From the NCBI GenBank assembly GCA_905208975.1, contig CAJLRE010000023.1, positions 1 to 25,490 on the forward strand: a DNA stretch of 25,490 nucleotides, in the 5' to 3' direction. Position 1 is the first letter of the stretch, and each line of letters opens with the position of its first letter. This DNA is from an uncultured Collinsella sp. (GTDB taxonomy: Bacteria; Actinomycetota; Coriobacteriia; Coriobacteriales; Coriobacteriaceae). Shown here piece by piece: positions 1 through 7,088 of this stretch. The notes under the pieces were generated by a model. The model was given only the letters and a program-made list of their open reading frames with translations. It had not been told where the DNA came from and searched no databases. The position numbers and the translations under genes are program-made.

Positions 1-51
1 CGGGTGCCCTACCGGGAGTAGCCCCGACGGTTGACAAAACTATAGGAACAC

Positions 52-76
52 CCAATGAGTACCCAATGAGTAAACA
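52..76. repeat. Tandem CCCAATGAGTA motif with AGTAAACA box
   Basis: CCCAATGAGTA occurs twice in tandem here. The same CCCAATGAGT core ends the perfect palindrome at 6907-6968 and occurs again near 15679-15690. An AGTAAACA half-site at 69-76 matches the half-sites found upstream of the PTS gene and the sugar operon. Its role here is unknown; it lies downstream of the GH140 gene. Confidence 0.45.
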
Positions 77-81
77 AAGAG

Positions 82-141
82 TGCGACGGAATGGCTCCCC
101 TTGGCAGCTTAAAGCCGTCATGCAGGAACCATTCCGTCGCA
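82..141 (-). terminator. Long hairpin downstream of the GH140 gene
   Basis: Bases 82-98 and 125-141 form an inverted repeat that matches at 16 of 17 positions around a 26-base loop. Read on the minus strand, the stem is followed by a T-rich stretch (CTCTTTGTTTAC). It lies 44 bases past the GH140 stop, so it may end that transcript. The large loop is unusual for a simple intrinsic terminator, so it may instead be a mobile palindromic repeat. Confidence 0.5.
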
Positions 142-184
142 GCCTAATGAAAGGGACTGGGTTGTAAATGTTGGAGAAGAGCCG

Positions 185-1498
185 TTAGCGCCCGGGGGCC
201 AGGATCACCAGCGCGTCGTGCTCAAAGGGATGCTGCGCCACGCGCACGGTGCCGTCACCGTTGTCACGGACGGGCAGCTTTGCGATGCGCTTGTCCTCCA
301 TGTCGAGGACCGTCGCCGTCCAGCCACGCGCGCCGTCGAGCTTAAACTTGAGCGCCGTGGTGCGCGGCAGGTACGTGACGACGCGATCGCCAACGCGCGC
401 CACACGGATGGCCTCGCGCGCGTCGTCGAGGAGCTCCTGCGCCGGAACCACGGCAAGTGCATCGTCGGCAGCCGTAGCGCCCAGGGCGGCAAGCACGTGC
501 TCGATCGCGCCAAAGTCCCACACACCCGCAAACTGCAGGCACTCTTGCCAGCGGAACGGCATGTCAAAGCCCTCGCCCAGCACCGAACCTTGGCTGCGCG
601 ATGTCTGCCAGTTCCAAACGCCGTGTGCGCCGTAAGTTACGCCGGCACTGGCGCCGGCAAGAATCGACGACCATACGCTCGCGCGGCAATCCTGCGCGGT
701 GAAGCGCCAGTACACATTGCGCGACGCACCCATCTGCTCGTAACAAGGCTCAGAGTTGACCATCGGCTTTTTAGGGTAGTTGGCGATAAAGTCCTGCGGC
801 AGACGCCATGCCTCGGGCTGGCCCTCGTAGTTGTGGCCGGGCTGGAACATATAAAAGTCCAGACGGTCCAGATACTGCGCCGGAATGGTGCGATTGGCGC
901 GGTTGATATGCATGGTGCGCAGCGCCTCGGGCGCGCGCTTGACGACCTCGTCGAGCGCGTCCTCGTAATAGGCGATCGCCTCGTCGCCGGCAAAGTCGGT
1001 ATCGCCCGTCACCACGTAGACGGGGTTGAACTCGCCCAGGTTCTCGACGACGCGGGCAACGTGGGCACGGACCTCCTCACGCGGCATAACCTCGGCGCCG
1101 CAACGCTCGGCGATCTTGGCACCCCAGGTACCGGGCACGTAGTTGCACCACATAAGCACGAGCGCCGGACGGATGCCGTGCTCGACGGCAGCACGGCACA
1201 TGGCGGCGGCGCGGTCCCAATATGCCTGGTTGGGACGGGACCAATCAAAGTGCACGCCGTCCTCGCTGGCATAGGGCCAAATGCCCAGGTCGGGGCAGCA
1301 GCGGTCCCACTGCGGCAGCGTGTTGATCTGCAGCACATTCATGCCCTGCTCGGCACGGCGGGTCAGGTAGTAGTTCCAGTCATCCTCGGCAATGCTCGTA
1401 AATGCGCTCCAGCACGTATCGGCAAACCAGAAGAACGGTTTGCCCTCGCACAAAAAGCCGTCCTGGCGACCGTTGACGGTCAGCTTTCCCAAACTCAT
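185..1498 (-). CDS. GH140/DUF4038 glycoside hydrolase, candidate intracellular apiosidase
   Basis: A 437-residue protein of the DUF4038/GH140 class, with a (beta/alpha)8-type catalytic part (about residues 10-335) and a small C-terminal beta domain (about 345-437). Features recalled from this family are visible: an early FWFADTCW segment (23-30), GDTD at 165-168 and NSEPCYE at 248-254, where the Asp and Glu residues are the likely catalytic pair. The characterised GH140 enzyme of Bacteroides removes apiose from rhamnogalacturonan II, but not every DUF4038 protein is an apiosidase. The ATG at 1498 is chosen because AGGA lies seven bases upstream; the ATG at 1504 is too close to it. There is no signal peptide, so the enzyme should act in the cytoplasm on an imported substrate. 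It lies 208 bases downstream of the PTS permease on the same strand. Confidence 0.8.
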   Translation of the reverse strand: MSLGKLTVNGRQDGFLCEGKPFFWFADTCWSAFTSIAEDDWNYYLTRRAEQGMNVLQINTLPQWDRCCPDLGIWPYASEDGVHFDWSRPNQAYWDRAAAMCRAAVEHGIRPALVLMWCNYVPGTWGAKIAERCGAEVMPREEVRAHVARVVENLGEFNPVYVVTGDTDFAGDEAIAYYEDALDEVVKRAPEALRTMHINRANRTIPAQYLDRLDFYMFQPGHNYEGQPEAWRLPQDFIANYPKKPMVNSEPCYEQMGASRNVYWRFTAQDCRASVWSSILAGASAGVTYGAHGVWNWQTSRSQGSVLGEGFDMPFRWQECLQFAGVWDFGAIEHVLAALGATAADDALAVVPAQELLDDAREAIRVARVGDRVVTYLPRTTALKFKLDGARGWTATVLDMEDKRIAKLPVRDNGDGTVRVAQHPFEHDALVILAPGR

Positions 1499-1539
1499 CT
1501 GCATGTCCTTTCGTTTGATAAAGGATTTGCGAACCGCCG

Positions 1540-1572
1540 GGGGCTTTCGCGGTAACCCCGTGCGAAAGCCCC
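1540..1572. other. Hairpin in the leader of the GH140 gene
   Basis: Bases 1540-1550 and 1562-1572 are perfect 11-base complements (GGGGCTTTCGC / GCGAAAGCCCC) around an 11-base loop, 42 bases before the GH140 start. No T-run follows on the minus strand, so it looks more like an mRNA stabiliser or control hairpin between PTS and GH140 than a terminator. Confidence 0.4.
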
Positions 1573-1633
1573 TGCCGCTTGGCAAACCCTCGCGGGCGAA
1601 TCCCGTCCGCCCCATCAGTCTACCTTGCAAGAA

Positions 1634-1665
1634 GGGCCCCGCCGGGCTTACGCCTGACGGGGCCC
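1634..1665 (-). terminator. Hairpin after the PTS gene
   Basis: GGGCCCCG at 1634-1641 pairs with CGGGGCCC at 1658-1665. On the minus strand the stem is followed by TTCTTGC, a weak T-tract. It lies between the PTS stop (1707) and GH140, so it may give partial termination and lower expression of the glycosidase relative to the permease. Confidence 0.5.
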
Positions 1666-1706
1666 CGTCGTGTAGGTGAGGTCATATGTGACCGAACGGT
1701 TTGGCC

Positions 1707-3134
1707 TTAGGCCTCCATCTCGGCGAGTTCCTCCTTGGAGAAGCCGCAGGCAAAGACGACGGCAGCGGCGATGACAAAGGAGATTGCCATACCAACGATA
1801 GCCCAGACGGTGTTCATCTGGCCACCCTGCAGGTAGTTGGTGAAGACCAGGAAGTTGGACGCACCGCCTGCGAGGTAGTAGGTAACACCCATGAGGCCGG
1901 AGAACACAGCGCCGATGGCACCGCCGATGAACATGCCGAGCATGGTGCGGCGGAAGCGCATGAGGATACCGAAGAGCGCAGGCTCGGTAACGCCGCCGGC
2001 GATGGCGGAGATGACGTAACCGATGGCAAGGGACTTCTCGTCGGGGTTCTTCATCTTGAGGAAGGCACCGAAGGCGCAGCCCCAGACAGCGGCCATAGCG
2101 CAGTTGGTGGAAACGAAGACGAAGGGATCGTAACCGGCAGCGATGATCTGAACCTGGGCGAGCAGGATGACGGGCATGTGCATGCCGCAGACCACGAAGA
2201 GCTGCCAGAAGGCGCCGAGGATGGCCATGACGATCAGGATGCCGATGCCGCCAAGGTCAGCAAGGCCGAAGAGGGCGTTGGCGATCAGCGTACCGATCTC
2301 GTTGCCGATCGGAGCGAGGACGATGAAGGCAATGGGGATCGTGACGATCATGGTGCAGAACGGCGTGAAGACCGTGGACAGCACGTCGGGCATAACCTTC
2401 TTAAAGAACTTCTCGATGAAGTACAGGACGGGCACCGAAAGGATGATCGGCAGGACGGACTGCTGGTAGTTGGCAGCGGCGATCTGGATGCCGTAGACGG
2501 AGATGATTCCGCCGCCCTCCTGGGTGGCGACGCTCACCACGGAAGGAGCCATGAGGGCGCCACCGAGCAGCATGCCGAGCACCGGGCTGGCGCCGAGCTT
2601 CTTAGCGGCGGCATAGCCCAGGTAGATGGGGATAAAGGTAAACGTTGCCTCGTACAGGGTGGTGTAGAGGAACGTGTAGGTCGGGTCGTCGGCCGAGAGC
2701 ACACCGAGCATGGTGGGGCCGAGGACGGCCGCGATGGTACGGAACAGACCGCCGGCCATGAGCAGCGGGATGAGCTGGGTCATGGAGCCCGACAGATAGT
2801 CGAGGATGATGTTGGGCAGGTTCTTGAGCTCGAACTTCTCCTTGGGAGCATCGAGGTTCTCGTTGACGGCCTCACCCTGCTTGACGCCGGAGATGGCGAC
2901 GAACTCGGCGAGCACCTTGGGCACGTTCTGGCCGATGATGACCTGGAGCTGGCTGCCGGCGAACTGGCAACCCAGAACACCCTTGACCTTCTTGATCTTC
3001 TCCACGTCAACCTTGTTGTTATCCTTGAGCGTCAGACGCAGGCGCGTCATGCAGTTGGTGGCGACGGTGGCATTCTCCGCACCGCCCACGAGCTCGAGGA
3101 CATCGGTGGCAATCTGCTTGTTATCTACTGCCAT
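1707..3134 (-). CDS. PTS EIIBC sugar permease, beta-glucoside/sucrose family
   Basis: A 475-residue PTS permease. The EIIB domain (1-88) has the typical beginning: VGG at 16-18 and the phosphorylated Cys28 in NCMTRLRL, where many relatives have HC. A linker follows, then a hydrophobic EIIC domain (about 105-465) with GGVTEPALFG at 380-389, the conserved sugar-site motif of this family. No EIIA domain is fused and none is encoded nearby, so phosphate must come from an EIIA elsewhere. It would import a glycoside and phosphorylate it at the membrane. The ATG at 3134 is chosen over the in-frame one at 3149 because GGAGGGG lies between them as the ribosome site. The upstream region carries TGTTTACT half-sites and the box shared with the isomerase operon. 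The exact sugar cannot be told. Confidence 0.9.
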   Translation of the reverse strand: MAVDNKQIATDVLELVGGAENATVATNCMTRLRLTLKDNNKVDVEKIKKVKGVLGCQFAGSQLQVIIGQNVPKVLAEFVAISGVKQGEAVNENLDAPKEKFELKNLPNIILDYLSGSMTQLIPLLMAGGLFRTIAAVLGPTMLGVLSADDPTYTFLYTTLYEATFTFIPIYLGYAAAKKLGASPVLGMLLGGALMAPSVVSVATQEGGGIISVYGIQIAAANYQQSVLPIILSVPVLYFIEKFFKKVMPDVLSTVFTPFCTMIVTIPIAFIVLAPIGNEIGTLIANALFGLADLGGIGILIVMAILGAFWQLFVVCGMHMPVILLAQVQIIAAGYDPFVFVSTNCAMAAVWGCAFGAFLKMKNPDEKSLAIGYVISAIAGGVTEPALFGILMRFRRTMLGMFIGGAIGAVFSGLMGVTYYLAGGASNFLVFTNYLQGGQMNTVWAIVGMAISFVIAAAVVFACGFSKEELAEMEA

Positions 3135-3240
3135 GGGACCCCTCCCCATATCTTCGTGTGCCAGCCCCCTTGGGCGTAGGCACGCCTTTGGCCCGGCGAC
3201 TATAACCCCTTACGGTTGTCGGACCCTTGGATACGCTGTC

Positions 3241-3257
3241 GTAAACAAAGTGTTTAC
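3241..3257. promoter_or_regulatory. Candidate operator upstream of PTS gene
   Basis: GTAAACAAAGTGTTTAC has perfect seven-base arms around three bases. Its right half contains TGTTTACT (3251-3258), the octamer that also occurs at 23872-23879 and 24023-24030 and, inverted, at 23843-23850. A LacI-family repressor is the natural candidate ligand. Confidence 0.55.
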
Positions 3258-3327
3258 TGAACGTTTACGGGCTTTAGTTTACACGGAGCGCCTCATTTGT
3301 GGCAATTTTACCGTGCAGAGTCCGGCG

Positions 3328-3341
3328 AACGGTAGGAAATC
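3328..3341. promoter_or_regulatory. Box shared with the isomerase operon
   Basis: AACGGTAGGAAATC here matches AACGGTAGAGAAATC at 23926-23940 apart from one inserted base. Both copies are upstream of minus-strand genes, roughly 195 bases before the PTS start and 110-125 bases before the isomerase start. This suggests a common regulator. Confidence 0.45.
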
Positions 3342-3478
3342 GGGGGTGAACGTATTTGAATGGCGGAAGATAGTCTCTTTGACTGTCTATTGATATATGG
3401 CTCTTTACGTGGGCTTTTATTTTGATTAACACCTCTATGACCTGTTAACTCATCAACAGAAGCCCTGCTAGAAGCTAA

Positions 3479-3492
3479 TAAACATATGTTTA
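3479..3492. promoter_or_regulatory. Palindromic operator TAAACATATGTTTA
   Basis: A perfect 14-base palindrome. Its centre is 83 bases, close to eight helical turns, from that of the second palindrome at 3561-3576, a spacing that would allow repressor looping on one DNA face. Confidence 0.5.
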
Positions 3493-3560
3493 GTAGTTCA
3501 TGGCGTGTTCAATTTTGCCGTTTACCGAGTTCATCTGGTTATTCTTCAATTCTAGATTAC

Positions 3561-3576
3561 ACTAAACATGTTTAGT
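3561..3576. promoter_or_regulatory. Palindromic operator ACTAAACATGTTTAGT
   Basis: A perfect 16-base palindrome 49 bases before the esterase start. A weak -10-like TAGATT (3553-3558) lies just before it, so a bound repressor would block the start site. Related half-sites (CTAAAC...GTTTAG and TAAATGTTTA) lie upstream of the LacI gene. Confidence 0.55.
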
Positions 3577-3624
3577 TTGTATTGCCGCAGATGCCAGGCA
3601 TTCGCGGCGTAAGGGAGGCAGCTC

Positions 3625-4962
3625 ATGGAGCTCAAATTGTGTACCTACGCAACCGTCACCACCTTGGGCGACTTTGGCCCCTGGATCAGCAAGGTCGTAC
3701 TCGACCTGCCCTGCACCGTGCGCGCCAACGACATCGACGCGAACACCTTCCATATATATGTAGAGCGTCACGAGCGCTCGGGCGAGGTTCTGATGCGCAA
3801 GGAGCGCGGCGCCGACCATGCCGCGCCCTCCGTGGGTTACATCGACATTCTCGCCGCATATCCGTGCGACGAGAACGGACGTAAGCTCGCCGTGGGCACC
3901 CATGTGGCGCTCGAGGTCGCCGAGCAGCGCCTGACCAAGACCATCGAAGGCGGCGTCATGGGCTCGCGCATGCTCGATGACCAGCTGCGCATCACGCAGC
4001 TCACAGCTCTTCCCGGCAACGACGGCGACGATCCCACCTGCGGCCTGGTCTTCGACACCTGCCGTGGCGATATCTGCCCCGCGCTCAAAGGCTGGAGCAA
4101 CGCCACGCAAAAGACCGCCGTCGACGGCATCGCGCTCGAATACGGCTTCTTTGAGCCCACCTTTAAGGCCGAAGACTCGGCATGCTTCAACCCCTTTGCG
4201 CCCGAGGCGACGGTCGTGCCCCAAAGGGCACCGCTCGTGGTGTATCTGCACGGCGCCGGCGAGGGCAAGGGCGCCACGCAGGGCGAAGGCGCCACGCGCG
4301 CCTATATCGGCAACCGCGTGACGGCCATCAGCCAGGCGCAGATCCAGCGCTACTTTGGCGGCTTTGCCTGGGTGCTCGTGCCGCAGTCGCCCACGTTTTG
4401 GATGGACAACGGCGTCGAGCAACTCGGTCGCTCCAACCAGAGCATCTACTCCTCCGTGCTCAAGGCGCTTATCGACGAGTTTGTCGCCGAGCATGCCGAC
4501 CGCATCGACACCGACCGCATCGTGGTCGCCGGTCTTTCCAACGGCGGCTTTATGACCCTGCGCCTGTGCGCCGACTACCCCGATTTCTTCGCCGCGGGCC
4601 TTCCCTGCTGCGCCCCGTGGTACAACGCCACGGACGAGGACGTAGCCGCGCTCGCCAAGACGCCGCTGTGGTTTACGCACTCCAAGGGCGACGAGCTTGT
4701 GTCACCGCAACAGACCGTGCTGCCGCTCACGGCGCGCCTGCGCGATGCCGGCGCCAACGTGCACCTCACCTACTTTAGCCATGTCGAGGACCTGACCGGC
4801 GTGTATCGCGAGGCCGACGGCTCGGCCAAGAAGACGTTCAACCACGGCGTGTGGATCCACCAATTCAACGACCTGTGTTATCAAGACTTCGACGGGGGCA
4901 ACGTACTCATCGACGGCGAGCCGGTGGGCTGCTGGGAGTGGTCGGCCAGGGTTTCGAGGTAA
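3625..4962 (+). CDS. Intracellular alpha/beta-hydrolase (carbohydrate esterase-like)
   Basis: A 445-residue protein with an N-terminal beta-rich region (about 1-180, like the Ig-like domain of EstA-type esterases) and an alpha/beta-hydrolase domain (about 200-415). Visible catalytic elements are the oxyanion motif HGAG (209-212), nucleophile Ser305 in GLSNGG, Asp356 in SKGDE and His407 in NHG. It belongs with PHB-depolymerase-like and prolyl-oligopeptidase-like esterases. There is no signal peptide. GGGAGG lies nine bases before the ATG at 3625. It diverges from the PTS gene and has palindromic operators upstream, so it likely belongs to the same sugar regulon. It could remove acyl groups from an imported glycoside, but the substrate is a guess; a peptidase role is less likely. 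Confidence 0.75.
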   Translation: MELKLCTYATVTTLGDFGPWISKVVLDLPCTVRANDIDANTFHIYVERHERSGEVLMRKERGADHAAPSVGYIDILAAYPCDENGRKLAVGTHVALEVAEQRLTKTIEGGVMGSRMLDDQLRITQLTALPGNDGDDPTCGLVFDTCRGDICPALKGWSNATQKTAVDGIALEYGFFEPTFKAEDSACFNPFAPEATVVPQRAPLVVYLHGAGEGKGATQGEGATRAYIGNRVTAISQAQIQRYFGGFAWVLVPQSPTFWMDNGVEQLGRSNQSIYSSVLKALIDEFVAEHADRIDTDRIVVAGLSNGGFMTLRLCADYPDFFAAGLPCCAPWYNATDEDVAALAKTPLWFTHSKGDELVSPQQTVLPLTARLRDAGANVHLTYFSHVEDLTGVYREADGSAKKTFNHGVWIHQFNDLCYQDFDGGNVLIDGEPVGCWEWSARVSR

Positions 4963-4972
4963 CCATCCCATC

Positions 4973-5099
4973 GGGGGCTCTGACCTTTAGTTTTGTAAAC
5001 GTCCTCGCGCATGAGCCCCGCTTATCCTGCTCCTTCGGAGCATCGGATAAGCGGGGCTCGCGCTGCGGAATGTTTACAAAACTAAAGGTCAGAGCCCCC
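4973..5099. repeat. Nested perfect palindrome, 127 bases
   Basis: The outer arms 4973-5000 and 5072-5099 are perfect 28-base complements. Inside, 5013-5027 and 5045-5059 are perfect 15-base complements, capped by a hairpin at 5028-5042. It contains GTAAAC and GTTTAC at the inner ends of the outer arms. It begins 10 bases after the esterase stop. It may end that transcript, but its size and symmetry suggest a palindromic repeat element of the REP or MITE kind. Confidence 0.8.
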
Positions 5100-5228
5100 T
5101 AAGTTAACGTTGTTCGAAACGCTGGTCGGCCGCTTCCGGCGGGCCGCCGGGTCGCGGGCGATGGGGGCGTGGGTCCCGTCTTGCCTTGCGCGTAACTGGC
5201 TGAATTGATTTTGATTGGAGCTGTTCCT

Positions 5229-6740
5229 ATGTCCCAGAAGTTGACTCGAGTGATTGTTACCACTGATATGGAAGTCGATGATATGAACTCGCTTGTTCAT
5301 TTGGCTCTGTATCTCAACTTGCTTGATGTTCAGGCTGTGGTGTACACGGCTTCGCAGTATCACTTTCTTGGCGATGGCATCCATACGCTGGGTGAGGTGA
5401 ATCCACATTGGCGGACCAAAGGGCGGCGCTCTTATGAGTGGGCTGTTGTGCCTCATGAGCCCGATCCGCTAGCCGGCGAGCTTCGTGAGTATCGGCCGTT
5501 TCCCGAGCATTGGATTGAGAGTCTCTGGAGTAATGAATATGCCCAGGCTTGGCCGCAGTTGCGGGCAAATGCGGACGCCGCCGGTGAACCGCCGTTTCCC
5601 ACGCCTGCCCAGATGATCGAGCGTACGTTTGTGGGAAATGTTGCCTTTGAGGGTGATGTGACTGAGGAAACTGAGGGGTCTCGCGTAATTGCGCAGGCGA
5701 TTCTGGATGATGATCCGCGTACGTTATGGTTGCTCAGCTGGGGTGGTATGAATACGATCGTTCGCGCCCTCATGAGTATTGCCGAGCGCTATCGCGCCAC
5801 GCCCGAGTGGCCCGCCGTGCAGCAGCAGGTCTATCAGAAGGTGCGCGTGATGGGCGTTGCCGATGGCGTGGGACAGGACAACTCGTGGCTCGACCATGGG
5901 CGCGAGCTCTTTCCCGAGCTCATCTTTTGGCGTACGCCCTATATGTATGGCAACTATTTCGACGCCAAAACAGCTCAGCCCGATACGCTGCCGCTGTTTA
6001 AGGCTCCCTGGCCCGAGCAGAATCTCACGCAGGGCAACGGCCCCCTCATGGCACGCTATATGCTCTATGGCGATGGTAAGGTCTACGAAAACGAGCCTGA
6101 GCGCTTTCAGTTTGGCAAGCATGCCCGTCTGGATTGGGGCCTGGAAGGCATGCCCGCGATGCAGTTTGAGCGCGGCGATTTTATGGCCGAAGGCGACAGC
6201 ATGACCTATATTCCGCTGCTGCCGTTTGGCCTGCGCGGTATCGACGACCGCGGCTTCGATACGCTGCTGGGACGCATGTTTTTTGATGGGCATCCCGATG
6301 CGAACGCGCCCGCCGGTTTTGCCTCCATCGGCACGCCCGCAGACGACAATCTCAATCCCTATCTGCGTGCCTATCAGGAAGACTTTGCCGCCCGCGCGCA
6401 ATGGTGTGCCCATGATCCGGCCATCTGCTCGCATCCGGCGCATGTTGTCGAGGTCACTGCCGACCGCAGCGCCACAGCCGGCGAGCGCGTCAACCTTACA
6501 GCGACCATCGTCGACCCCGACGGCAAGGGCTTCGATGCACATTGGGATGTGGCCGTAGACCCATCGAGCTATGCAGGCGTCCAGGATCTGTCGATGTGGC
6601 AAGAATGCACGGTAGACACCGCTTTCATCGTGCCCGCCGACGCGCGACCCGGCGACCGCCTTGTGCTCACCCTCACCGTCCAGACGCGCGTCGAGCGCCC
6701 CTGCACCCGCTACGCCCAGGTCGCCGTAACCGTGGCATAG
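5229..6740 (+). CDS. DUF1593 nucleoside-hydrolase-like protein
   Basis: A 503-residue DUF1593 protein, a relative of inosine-uridine nucleoside hydrolases; members are also named after the cellulose-binding protein Sde182. The N-terminal TTDMEVDD (11-18) corresponds to the calcium-binding acidic motif of nucleoside hydrolases, and LLSWGGMNT is a second typical segment. A C-terminal Ig-like domain covers about residues 410-503. The ATG at 5229 is chosen because GGAG lies about nine bases upstream; a TTG at 5205 is in frame but lacks a good site. No signal peptide is seen. The first third uses codons such as GTT, GCT and TTG and is less GC-biased than the rest, which may point to recombination. 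It follows the esterase after the 127-base palindrome. Its natural substrate is unknown. Confidence 0.8.
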   Translation: MSQKLTRVIVTTDMEVDDMNSLVHLALYLNLLDVQAVVYTASQYHFLGDGIHTLGEVNPHWRTKGRRSYEWAVVPHEPDPLAGELREYRPFPEHWIESLWSNEYAQAWPQLRANADAAGEPPFPTPAQMIERTFVGNVAFEGDVTEETEGSRVIAQAILDDDPRTLWLLSWGGMNTIVRALMSIAERYRATPEWPAVQQQVYQKVRVMGVADGVGQDNSWLDHGRELFPELIFWRTPYMYGNYFDAKTAQPDTLPLFKAPWPEQNLTQGNGPLMARYMLYGDGKVYENEPERFQFGKHARLDWGLEGMPAMQFERGDFMAEGDSMTYIPLLPFGLRGIDDRGFDTLLGRMFFDGHPDANAPAGFASIGTPADDNLNPYLRAYQEDFAARAQWCAHDPAICSHPAHVVEVTADRSATAGERVNLTATIVDPDGKGFDAHWDVAVDPSSYAGVQDLSMWQECTVDTAFIVPADARPGDRLVLTLTVQTRVERPCTRYAQVAVTVA

Positions 6741-7088
6741 CAAGGGCGGCGCCCACATTCGGCAGCCGCCGCATTCGGCAAAGAGTGTCCCCAGGCGTCA
6801 AACGAGCGGGGATTTTTGGACACCCAAACAACGAGAGCGGACAATCTCCCACTTTGAGCCCACAAGCAGGCCAAAAATGGGAAATTATCCACTCTCATTC
6901 TACGGGTACTCATTGGGGACGTACTTAAATGAGTAGTTTCACTCATTTAAGTACGTCCCCAATGAGTAGGAAAAATGGGCCATGTGTCCCAGTTGTGGAG
7001 ACTCGTTGAGCCGTCTGGGTATCGTGAAAGGCTGCGCACTCCCCCATCATCAAAAGTGACACACGCTACCAGTTGATGGGAGGCAGCC
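6741..7088. repeat. Intergenic cluster of palindromic repeats
   Basis: This 348-base gap holds three inverted repeats in a row: GTGTCC/GGACAC arms at about 6785-6823, a 23-base imperfect pair (6833-6855 with 6874-6896), and the perfect palindrome 6907-6968. A module at 6971-6991 follows and resembles 15607-15628. No gene was seen. Near the end, CCCATCA (7043-7049) can pair with TGATGGG (7074-7080), which overlaps the ribosome site of the next gene. Confidence 0.7.
6907..6968. repeat. Perfect 28-base palindromic repeat
   Basis: Bases 6907-6934 and 6941-6968 are perfect complements around a six-base loop. The element ends in GTCCCCAATGAGTA, a module also found at 15678-15690 and, in shorter form, at 52-72. 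It may be a dispersed palindromic element; it may also stop transcription from the DUF1593 gene. Confidence 0.8.

Larger units (their letters stand above)
3135..3624. promoter_or_regulatory. Divergent control region between PTS and esterase genes
   Basis: This 490-base gap lies between two diverging genes and is AT-richer than its surroundings. On the PTS side it holds GTAAACAAAGTGTTTAC (3241-3257), further GTTTAC half-sites at 3263-3268 and 3277-3282, and AACGGTAGGAAATC (3328-3341). On the esterase side it holds two palindromes (3479-3492 and 3561-3576). No coding region with a ribosome site was seen in it. Confidence 0.7.

Noticed and set aside
218..1555. Long open frame on the plus strand opposite the GH140 gene
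   Set aside because: It has no ribosome site or family features; it is open because of the strong GC bias of the codons on the real strand. Similar frames lie opposite the PTS, GH1, kinase, transketolase and isomerase genes.
7043..7080. Riboswitch before the DUF4428 gene
   Set aside because: There is only a seven-base pairing that covers part of the ribosome site; no known riboswitch core was recognised.
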